From Magnetococcales bacterium WMHbin3 (GTDB lineage: Bacteria > Pseudomonadota > Magnetococcia > Magnetococcales > Magnetaquicoccaceae), in assembly GCA_002753185.1 (NCBI GenBank), contig PDZX01000031.1:1-44051 (forward strand): 44,051 nt of DNA, read 5' to 3'. The position numbers and the translations under genes were made by a program. Positions 8,751 to 15,692 of the stretch are shown here, in pieces. How positions within the stretch are numbered: the first letter of the stretch is position 1; every line of letters starts with the position of its first letter. Below the pieces are notes generated by a model. It was not told the DNA's origin and searched no databases. It saw nothing but the letters and a program-made list of their open reading frames with translations.

Positions 8751-9722
8751 TCAATGTCCTCCACCATGGGCCATGCGCAGGGCATGGGGCACCAGATCGG
8801 CCACCGCCTCCAGGCTCTCCACCGCCCCGCGGGTGGAGCCGGGCAGATTGATCACCAGGGTGTGGCCGCAAAAGGCGCTCACCCCGCGTGTCAGCGCGGC
8901 GGAGCGTTTTTTGCGCAATCCCGCCGCCCGGATCAGCTCCGCGAAGCCGGGCAACTCCCGATCGCACACCTCGCGGGTGGCCTCCGGCGTCACGTCCCGT
9001 GGTCCCGGTCCGGTCCCGCCGGTGGTCAGGATCACATCCAGCCGTTCTTCTTGCGCCCCGTGGCGCAGCCATGCGCGGATCTTCTCCCGGTCGTCCGGCA
9101 GCAGATCCCGCGCCGCCACCACCCCGCCGCAGCCCCGCACCAGCCCTTCCAGGGCGTCCCCGCTGGCGTCCGTGGAACGCTCGCGGCTGTCCGACAGGGT
9201 CAGGATTCCGACCCGCAAGCCGTTCCACGCCACCTCTGGACCATGCTCCTTGCAGCCATGCATTTTCTCAGGCTCCTCCCAGCGACCGGCCGCCGCCTCG
9301 CAGCCGGGACAGACATCCACCCAACGCTCCGCGCCCCCTGTCGTGATCTCTTTTTTCCAGAAGGTGGCCGATTTTTTCAGGTAATCGATCATGTAGCGGC
9401 AGGCGTCGAACGCATCCGCCCGATGCCGGGCCGTCGCCACCACCAGCACGATATTGTCCGTCACCCTCAAGCGCCCCACACGATGGACCACCAGGATCTC
9501 CTCCACCGCGAAACGGGCGCGTGCGTCGGCCTCGATGCGGGTCAATTCCGCTTCGGTCATGCCGGGGTAGTGCTCCAGGACCATGGCCTCCAGCGAATCC
9601 CCTTCCGCCAGGTCGCGCACCGTGCCGACAAAAGTCACCACGCCTCCCACCATGGTCCGGCCCCGCAACAGCGCCGCCACCTCCCGTTCCGTCGAGAAAT
9701 CCTCGGTTTGAATGCGAATCAT
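8751..9722 (-). CDS. MoaE-MogA/MoaB fusion (molybdopterin synthase large subunit + molybdopterin adenylyltransferase)
   Basis: 323 residues combining two Moco enzymes. Residues ~1-140 are MoaE: GGVVTFVGTVRD, LEHYPGM, VGRLRVTDNIVLV and the catalytic-lysine region KKSATFWKKE. A short linker with CPGC and HGC cysteines follows. Residues ~165-323 are MogA/MoaB: GILTLSDSR, the MPT-binding TTGGTGPGPRDVTPEAT and INLPGSTRGAVESLE. MoaE, with MoaD, sulfurates cPMP, and MogA then adenylates molybdopterin, so the fusion joins consecutive steps. AGGA lies before ATG 9722. It heads the moeA-moaC-moaA operon. No break or frameshift is visible, so the fusion looks genuine. Confidence 0.92.
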   Translation of the reverse strand: MIRIQTEDFSTEREVAALLRGRTMVGGVVTFVGTVRDLAEGDSLEAMVLEHYPGMTEAELTRIEADARARFAVEEILVVHRVGRLRVTDNIVLVVATARHRADAFDACRYMIDYLKKSATFWKKEITTGGAERWVDVCPGCEAAAGRWEEPEKMHGCKEHGPEVAWNGLRVGILTLSDSRERSTDASGDALEGLVRGCGGVVAARDLLPDDREKIRAWLRHGAQEERLDVILTTGGTGPGPRDVTPEATREVCDRELPGFAELIRAAGLRKKRSAALTRGVSAFCGHTLVINLPGSTRGAVESLEAVADLVPHALRMAHGGGH

Positions 9723-9915
9723 ATGATGTCCTGGGGTGTGTCGATAGGGTCAATCGCAACGGTTCGAGATTCGTGACAAGGTCGGTGGTCATCCGGTTTT
9801 TGTTTGATGTGCCATCGTCTGCAAGATGGTCGCAATGGAAGTCGGCGAGAACGCGCTGTACCGAAGGCCAACGCACAGATCATGGACCAGTTCCAGATTC
9901 ATTTCGATCCGGTAT

Positions 9916-10101
9916 CTATTGATGCACTTGATTCAGCAGGTCCCCGAGACGGCGCAGATCCCCCCTGTTGCGCGTCATGAATTTCTTTAGCACTTTCTTG
10001 GCATTGCGGTACTCTTCCGGTTCGGAGTGATTCTTGATGTAGGGGGTTTCGATCTTTTTGCGTTCTTCGTCGGTCAGTGGCCTGCAATTGACGGTTCGCA
10101 T
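9916..10101 (-). CDS. Small hypothetical protein, 61 residues
   Basis: A charged, probably helical protein (MRTVNCRPLTDEERKKIE ... NAKKVLKKFMTRNRGDLRRL). ATG 10101 is preceded by AGGAGAG at good spacing, which supports expression. I recognise no family. It lies about 190 bases upstream of the moaE-mogA gene on the same strand; the intervening sequence holds no clear gene. It could be an antitoxin-like or nucleic-acid-binding protein, but that is only a guess from size and charge. Confidence 0.55.
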   Translation of the reverse strand: MRTVNCRPLTDEERKKIETPYIKNHSEPEEYRNAKKVLKKFMTRNRGDLRRLGDLLNQVHQ

Positions 10102-10208
10102 GTTGTCTCTCCTGGTCAGGGTTGATGTCACCGCTCCATGCCCTTATTGTTCATGACGAGCGCGCTCACTGTCAATCGTTGCCTGCGTCCGGCCACAAAA
10201 TGTTCCTG

Positions 10209-12827
10209 TCAGATGCCCCGGCTCCACTTGTCGGCCCCGCCACGGCCCCGCATCACCTTCAACAGCTCGAACCAGAGGATGGCCAACACCCCGGCCGCCA
10301 GACAGGCGATCAGATCCGCTGCGTGCATGGGATCGAAGTGGAACAGGCGCGACAGCAGGGGGACGCTCAATACCAGGGTCAGAAAAAACGCCACGCCCGC
10401 CCCGATCCACCGCACGGCGGGATTGGGAACCCGCATGATCTCCGGAAGGGAGCGCTGCCAGGAACGATTGGTCAGAATCAGGAAGAGATTGGACACCACC
10501 ATGGCGGTGAAGACACCGGCCCGCACGGCGTCGTCGGTATGATCCCAGGCCCGGCCCAGCCAGAGGATGGTCCACAACACCCCCAGGACCACCCCCCCCT
10601 GCAACAGACTCAAGGCGATCGACGCCGGACCGAACAGCCGTTCGTCGGAGGGACGCGGCGACCGGTCCATGATGCCCGGCTCTTCCGGTTCGGCCTCGAA
10701 AATGATGGAGCAGGCCGGATCGATGATCATCTCCAGGAAGACGATGTGTACCGGCAAAAGCAGCAACGGCAAGGCCGGAAAGAAGATCGGTGTCATGGCC
10801 AGACCCACGATCGGCACATGGACCGCCAGCACATAGGCGATCGCCTTGCGGATGTTGTCGTGGATGCGCCGCCCCAGCCGCACCGCCCGGACGATCGAGG
10901 TGAAGTCGTCATCCAACAGCACCAGGTCTGCGGCCTCGCGCGCCACGTCGGTCCCGCGCTCCCCCATGGCGATGCCGATGTGGGCCGCCTTCAGCGCCGG
11001 GGCGTCGTTGACCCCGTCCCCGGTCATGGCCACCACCCGGCCATGGGACTTGAGCGCCTGGACGATGCGCAGCTTCTGTTCCGGGACCATGCGGGCGAAG
11101 ATGTCCACCGTGGCGATCCGTTCGGCCAGGGTCTCCTGGCTCATGGCCGCCAGTTCCGGTCCGGTGATCACCTCCTCCGGGTGGGTCAGGCCGATCTGCC
11201 GGGCGATGGCCCGCGCGGTGACCGGGTTGTCGCCGGTGATCATCATCACCCGGATGCCCGCCCGATGGCATTCGACAATGGCCTCCGGCACCGCCGGACG
11301 CACCGGATCCTCCAGCGCGATCATGCCCAGAAACCGGCACGTCAACTCCTGCTGGGTCTGCGGCAACTCTCCCTCCCAGCTCCCCTGCGCAACACCCAGA
11401 ACCCGCAACCCGCGCGCCGCGAGCCGTTCCACCTGGCGTTCCAGATCCGCCCGCTCCTCCCGCGACATCCGGCACAAAAGCGCCACCGACTCCGGAGCGC
11501 CCTTGGCGGCCACCACGCGTTCCGTGCCGTCCTCGCGCTCCCACGCCTGCGAGGTGACCATGAATCCCCCCGTGAGAGGGTATTCCCGGATCATCCGCAA
11601 GCCTTCCCGGCACCCGGTTTGGCCCGGCAGCGACCGGTACGCCTCCAGGATCGCCCGCTCCATGGGGTCGAACGGTTCGGGTCGCGAGGCCAGGGTGGCG
11701 GTTTGCAAAAGGGCGCGCGAGGTGTCGCGGTCCGACCACTCGCCCTTGCCCGCGACCCGCTCCAGCGGGGCCGCCTCGCGGCATGGCCACAGCGCGCGCA
11801 AGCTCATGCGGTTGCAGGTGAGGGTGCCGGTCTTGTCCACGCACAGCACGCTGGCCGCGCCCAGGGTCTCGATGGCCGGCATGCGGCGCGTCAGCACCCG
11901 GTTCCGGGAGATGCGCCAGGCGCCGAATGCCAGAAAAATGGTCAGGATGACCGGAAACTCCTCCGGCAGAATGGCCATGGCCGTGGCCGTGGCGATTCCG
12001 GCCAGGAATCCCTCCTGCCAGGCGGCCAGGGTATTGCCCCGCGTCAGGGCGTAGAGCACCACCAGCAGCGCGCAGAGCGTCAGGCCGACCGTGGCCAGAG
12101 TGGCCACCAGCCGGCCGGTCTCCTTTTGCAACGGGGTGGCTTCGTGGGGCAACTCCGTCAGCGAGCGGCCGATCCGTCCCAGTTCGGAGCGCGTCCCGGT
12201 GGCCAGGACCTCCACCAACCCTTCGCCGCGGGTCACCAGGGTCCCGGAGTAGACGAACGGCAGATCCTCTCCGCCTGGCCGGGTCGCTTCCACCGTGTCG
12301 TTGACCGCGCGCTTGCGCACCGGTTGCGACTCGCCGGTCAGCAGGGATTCGTCCACCATCAGGTGGCGACCTTCCCGCACCACCCCATCCGCCGCGATCC
12401 GATCCCCCTCGGCGACCCGCATCCAGTCGCCCCGCGCCACCTCCCGGCCCGGAATCCGCGTCTGGCGGCCATCCCGGATCACCAGGGCGCGCGGACTGGA
12501 AAGGTTCTTCAGGGCCGCCAGCGCCTTTTCCGTCCGCCACTCCTGGACAACCGTGATGTCGATCACCAGAAAGACGAAGCCCAGCAGGATCATGGCATCC
12601 CCCCAATGCTCCCGCCCCATGAGCAGATAGATCCCCCCGCAGGCCAGGAGCATCAGGAACATCGGCTCCTTCAGGACATCGCGCACGATCTCCAGCAGAT
12701 GGTGGCTCCCGCTGTCCGGGAGTTCGTTGTACCCCTCGGCTTCCAGGCGCCGGGCGGCTTCCTGGCTGTTCAGTCCCATGGGGTGACAACGTTCCGCCAA
12801 GCCGGATTCCTCCAGTCGGGTGGTCAT
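10209..12827 (-). CDS. P-type cation-transporting ATPase
   Basis: 872 residues from ATG 12827, which has AAGGAG seven bases upstream. The order is the N-terminal cation-ATPase domain (GLNSQEAARRLEAEGYNELP), the actuator loop with LTGESQPV, the transmembrane motif ILPEEFPVILT, the phosphorylation motif DKTGTLT, MITGDNPVTA, MTGDGVNDAPAL and several C-terminal membrane helices. PEEFP and the presence of the N-terminal domain place it near type II (Ca/Mn/Mg, PacL-like) pumps rather than CPx heavy-metal pumps; no cysteine metal-binding domain is seen. The exact ion cannot be told. It is divergent from a small membrane protein across a palindromic site. Confidence 0.92.
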   Translation of the reverse strand: MTTRLEESGLAERCHPMGLNSQEAARRLEAEGYNELPDSGSHHLLEIVRDVLKEPMFLMLLACGGIYLLMGREHWGDAMILLGFVFLVIDITVVQEWRTEKALAALKNLSSPRALVIRDGRQTRIPGREVARGDWMRVAEGDRIAADGVVREGRHLMVDESLLTGESQPVRKRAVNDTVEATRPGGEDLPFVYSGTLVTRGEGLVEVLATGTRSELGRIGRSLTELPHEATPLQKETGRLVATLATVGLTLCALLVVLYALTRGNTLAAWQEGFLAGIATATAMAILPEEFPVILTIFLAFGAWRISRNRVLTRRMPAIETLGAASVLCVDKTGTLTCNRMSLRALWPCREAAPLERVAGKGEWSDRDTSRALLQTATLASRPEPFDPMERAILEAYRSLPGQTGCREGLRMIREYPLTGGFMVTSQAWEREDGTERVVAAKGAPESVALLCRMSREERADLERQVERLAARGLRVLGVAQGSWEGELPQTQQELTCRFLGMIALEDPVRPAVPEAIVECHRAGIRVMMITGDNPVTARAIARQIGLTHPEEVITGPELAAMSQETLAERIATVDIFARMVPEQKLRIVQALKSHGRVVAMTGDGVNDAPALKAAHIGIAMGERGTDVAREAADLVLLDDDFTSIVRAVRLGRRIHDNIRKAIAYVLAVHVPIVGLAMTPIFFPALPLLLLPVHIVFLEMIIDPACSIIFEAEPEEPGIMDRSPRPSDERLFGPASIALSLLQGGVVLGVLWTILWLGRAWDHTDDAVRAGVFTAMVVSNLFLILTNRSWQRSLPEIMRVPNPAVRWIGAGVAFFLTLVLSVPLLSRLFHFDPMHAADLIACLAAGVLAILWFELLKVMRGRGGADKWSRGI

Positions 12828-12892
12828 GTGTGCGGCTCCTTGTGGCAAGCGGTGGTGCGGAGCAAACGTCATGTTGATTGCGATGATTGCAT

Positions 12893-12937
12893 AATTTTCC
12901 AAATTTGCAAATCCATTTCTTGCAAATCCGGAAAATT
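12893..12937. promoter_or_regulatory. Palindromic operator candidate between the P-type ATPase and a small membrane protein
   Basis: The outer arms AATTTTCC (12893-12900) and GGAAAATT (12930-12937) enclose a self-complementary ATTTGCAAAT (12903-12912) and a second TTGCAAAT (12920-12927). A -10-like TATAGG lies at 12941-12946, pointing at the gene at 12990. The symmetrical design fits a dimeric regulator acting on both divergent genes. Confidence 0.5.
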
Positions 12938-12989
12938 TCGTATAGGGTCTTTTTCACCAGCAACCTTCTGACGGCAAGGGGCAACGACC

Positions 12990-13172
12990 ATGGACAGAAT
13001 GTATCAGTTCCTGATTTTTGTTGGATTTTTGCTGATCATCGAGGGGATCCTGCATGTCCTGGAGTTTCATGCCTGGGCCGGCATGGCGGTTCTGCTCACC
13101 GGGGTGATCGTGGCCGTGGTCTTTCCGGAACCGGAATACCATGTCCACGGTAGGGGGGGGATGTGGCGTTAG
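12990..13172 (+). CDS. Small membrane protein, 60 residues
   Basis: The sequence has two hydrophobic segments (YQFLIFVGFLLIIEGILHVL and GMAVLLTGVIVAVVF) separated by a short loop, with a His-containing tail (EYHVHGRGG). AGGGG lies upstream of ATG 12990. I recognise no family. Divergent placement opposite the P-type ATPase and the shared palindrome hint at common control, for example an accessory peptide of the pump, but this is inference. Confidence 0.6.
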   Translation: MDRMYQFLIFVGFLLIIEGILHVLEFHAWAGMAVLLTGVIVAVVFPEPEYHVHGRGGMWR

Positions 13173-13215
13173 TGGTTCAATTGGGTCGAATGGACTGGTA
13201 AATTGTCACGGCATA

Positions 13216-13276
13216 CAGCCCGGCACGGGTGGAAAGCGTAGCGTTTCGGGATGCGTTCGCCATTCGTGCCGGGCTG
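13216..13276. repeat. 12-bp inverted repeat with 37-base spacer
   Basis: CAGCCCGGCACG (13216-13227) and CGTGCCGGGCTG (13265-13276) are perfect inverse complements. The right arm overlaps the transposase-like fragment, so part of the symmetry may be coincidental or left over from an element. Confidence 0.5.
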
Positions 13277-13411
13277 GAATCGACCAATGCGGAGTGCAAG
13301 ACAGCCCAAGGATTGGACAAGTTTGGGTACGGGGTCTGTCGCGTGACGTTTTCGGGGGACTCGGATCATTCGCACGCAAAATGGCATTATACATCCTTAA
13401 TTATGTCAATA
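13229..13411 (+). pseudogene. Degenerate C-terminal end of a DDE-type transposase
   Basis: One frame reads RAGLESTNAECKTAQGL, close to the RAGIEATNSELKRAHGLG block near the C-terminus of IS1182/IS5-like DDE transposases. After a single-base shift the next frame continues GQVWVRGLSRDVF...LYILNYVNI, resembling the LRVRG...NIKR tail of the same proteins. So a frameshifted, headless remnant is likely. No intact transposase or complete insertion element surrounds it. It sits immediately left of the SIR2 cassette, which supports past transposition at this spot. Confidence 0.5.
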
Positions 13412-13498
13412 TTTGACAACAGGGGAGGATGTGGTCTGCGGGCTGATTTGATTACTTCAATACAAATACGAACCCTTTTTGATGATATTATTGGAAGT

Positions 13499-13708
13499 TG
13501 GCCGACATTCCCCAGCGACGCCATGCCATCAAAGGACGCGACAGTTTCGCATTCTCTGATGTCCGGCGCACTATCGCCGAAGCCATTCTGTCGGAAGATT
13601 TTGCACGGGTTTTCCCTGTACCACAGAATTCTGTGCGAAAATGACTGACATCAGCATTGCTCAACTTGGCTGCGTAATCCAAAACAACCAAAAAACGGTG
13701 AAACCTCA
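13499..13708. repeat. 210-bp direct repeat, left copy
   Basis: It matches 15377-15586 with only seven differences counted by eye (about 97%) and no gaps. It ends seven bases before the SIR2 gene stop. On the plus strand it holds the 3' end of an open frame (from 13504), cut short by TGA at 13642 where the right copy has TGG. The two copies lie in the same orientation and bracket 1668 bases. Confidence 0.9.
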
Positions 13709-13714
13709 GCAATG

Positions 13715-15211
13715 CTATTCTTCCTTGTATTTTTTTAAATCGTACGCGCACAACAACCTATTATAATCTGAAGATGCTTTATCTTTGAATTTCAATAAGT
13801 AATCTTTCATATCATCGAGTGAAAGATTGTCCTTCATAACTCCCCATAGTATCGCATTGTTTTTGTAGGAGGTAGATATGTTCGTATCGGAAACAATGTC
13901 TTCGATATTCTTATGAGTGTTTTGAGCTGCTGGTTTCATTGATTTTACACTTCTGTCTATGTTACTGATTTGGTTCTCTGAGAGTTGTTTGAACTTTTTA
14001 ATGCCGGAGTTGATTTTGTAAAAGGCGAATATCGGGAAATATTTATTTTTGTTTATTGTTAGCTTATCGATTAAAGAAAGCCTTTGTTTGTTATCTTCTT
14101 CTATGATATCGAAGTAGCTGCTAATAATTTCTTTTGCTGTCTGAAATTCATACTTAATAGTTTTAGATGACCCGATTACCAATACTTTATCACAATTCTT
14201 TAAATTATTCAAGTCTTCTGTGATGCTTACTTTTATATCCCCGCCTGAGTAGATGTCTTTGACAATTTCCCGCACCTTTCTAATGTCCATTGCTGAAATT
14301 GGAAGGTGTAGATTTGATATTGCATTGTACAAAATATTAAAACTATCAGTTTTTAGTTGATTTATTTTTATGATTCTTTCGTTGATGTTTATAACGTACT
14401 CAGTGATCATTGTATTCGTAGATCCGCTTTCATATTCAACCAATAGAAAATTGCTTTTTATTCTTTCAGCAATATCAGATTTGTAATCAACATAGGAAAA
14501 GATTGTGTTAAGTATCTTCCTGATATTTTTGTCTTCTATGCTATAGCCTATGAATATTATTGGGTTGTGTATAAAAAGGGAAAGCAACTGTGCTCTGATT
14601 AACTCATATTCTTTGTCAAATTTTTTATAATCATCCTCAGTGAGGATTATATTCCCAATATTGGAAACGCATCCATGAATTTTGTATACGGACCCATAAG
14701 GGTTGCTCAAAAGTATATCGTTACCAATCAAAGGGGAAAACTCAAAAAAATCCTCAATAAATTGATCGTAGTTCGTGGTTATGATTGATGCTATGTTTTT
14801 TCTAATCTTTTTGAAACAATCAATCTCCGATTTCACTTCCTCTCTTATAGAGTAGTTTTCGAATAATTCGGAAATAAAAATCTTAAATCTGCTGTAGCTT
14901 TTATTGTCTTTCATAAATGAATAAAACTTGTCGTTCACTGACTTGAACTTTCCGTTTCTATCGTTTTCTGCAACTTCGTTAAACTTTTTCTCTAAATCAG
15001 TTCCTATTTTTTCGTAATTAATACTACCATTGTTAAAGTATTTGGATTTCAAATCCAAGAAATACTCTTCACTGTCACTGACTTCATTGGCAATGGACAT
15101 TAACAACTCTTCCCATCTAAAGGATTTTTCTAAATAGCGCAAACTTATTCCAGTACCCAAAAACAATACTGGATGATTTCTGTAACGCTGTATAAAGTCT
15201 TGAATTTCCAT
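13715..15211 (-). CDS. SIR2-like domain protein, possible NADase defence effector
   Basis: 498 residues, strongly AT-rich against GC-rich neighbours. The N-terminal ~300 residues are a SIR2-like domain: the NAD loop LFLGTGIS (16-23), ITTNYDQF (144-151), the KIHG histidine (179) and FIGYSIED (220-227). The C-terminal ~200 residues (KVLVIGSSKTIKYEF onward) match nothing I know; they do not look like the SLOG domain of ThsA. SIR2 proteins of this kind commonly deplete NAD+ on phage infection. It has no signal peptide or membrane segment. It stands between two direct repeats and right after a headless partner gene, both signs of transfer. The NADase function is inferred. Confidence 0.85.
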   Translation of the reverse strand: MEIQDFIQRYRNHPVLFLGTGISLRYLEKSFRWEELLMSIANEVSDSEEYFLDLKSKYFNNGSINYEKIGTDLEKKFNEVAENDRNGKFKSVNDKFYSFMKDNKSYSRFKIFISELFENYSIREEVKSEIDCFKKIRKNIASIITTNYDQFIEDFFEFSPLIGNDILLSNPYGSVYKIHGCVSNIGNIILTEDDYKKFDKEYELIRAQLLSLFIHNPIIFIGYSIEDKNIRKILNTIFSYVDYKSDIAERIKSNFLLVEYESGSTNTMITEYVININERIIKINQLKTDSFNILYNAISNLHLPISAMDIRKVREIVKDIYSGGDIKVSITEDLNNLKNCDKVLVIGSSKTIKYEFQTAKEIISSYFDIIEEDNKQRLSLIDKLTINKNKYFPIFAFYKINSGIKKFKQLSENQISNIDRSVKSMKPAAQNTHKNIEDIVSDTNISTSYKNNAILWGVMKDNLSLDDMKDYLLKFKDKASSDYNRLLCAYDLKKYKEE

Positions 15212-15217
15212 ATGTCT

Positions 15218-15376
15218 CTACGCTCTATAAATCTTTCTTTGTAAGTCGAAGTACTCATCTCTGATTTTGTATCCCACAAGGGCATCCTCAGCCAAACGCG
15301 CAATGCCCATGCCGTGACAAACCACATCAATTTCTGCATGATAGCCATGTCCTGGTCTGGATCTACGCTGCCAAGC
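15218..15376 (-). pseudogene. Beheaded 3' end of a gene upstream of the SIR2 gene
   Basis: On the minus strand a 52-codon frame reads ...GHGYHAEIDVVCHGMGI then ARLAEDALVGYKIRDEYFDL and stops (TAG) six bases before the SIR2 start. It has protein-like composition but no start codon and is cut at the edge of the right 210-bp repeat. It is likely the C-terminal remnant of a gene once in an operon with the SIR2 gene. I cannot name its family. A short product from an internal GTG cannot be excluded. Confidence 0.5.
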
Positions 15377-15586
15377 TGGCCGACATTCCCCGGCGACGCC
15401 ATGCCATCAAAGGACGCGACAGTTTCGTATTCTCTGATGTCCGGCGCACTATCGCCGAAGCCATTCTGTCGGAAGATTTTGCACGGGTTTTCACTGTACC
15501 ACAGAATCCTGTGCGAAAATGGCTGACATCAGCATTGCTCAACTTGGCCGCGTAATCCAAAACAACCAAAAAACGGTAAAACCTCA
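15377..15586. repeat. 210-bp direct repeat, right copy
   Basis: Near-identical to 13499-13708. On the plus strand it carries the end of an open frame (DIPRRRHAIKGRDSFVF... to VPQNPVRKWLTSALLNLAA) stopping at TAA 15553-15555, which looks like a true protein C-terminus. The frame is open leftward to about 15268 but has no start codon. The repeat therefore seems to be a duplicated gene end, not an insertion-sequence terminus. Confidence 0.9.
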
Positions 15587-15692
15587 TGTTTTGATCTGTC
15601 ATGGATCATCTCTTAGTATAGCCTGCGCCATGGGGGGTGTCAACATGCGTCGGCAGCCGTTCCATTCCATGTCGCTCCCCCCCCACGCCCGT

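Noticed and set aside
9723..9915. Possible moaD or other small gene before moaE-mogA
   Set aside because: No frame ends in Gly-Gly or has a supported start; only short interrupted frames are present.
10122..12971. 949-codon open frame on the plus strand
   Set aside because: Antisense to the P-type ATPase, whose motifs are all in place; composition is typical of a shadow frame.
13488..13751. Minus-strand frames reading through the 210-bp repeats (RFLVVLDYAAKLSNADVS...)
   Set aside because: The opposite plus-strand frame has a more natural composition and a sensible stop; the minus-strand peptide looks like antisense.
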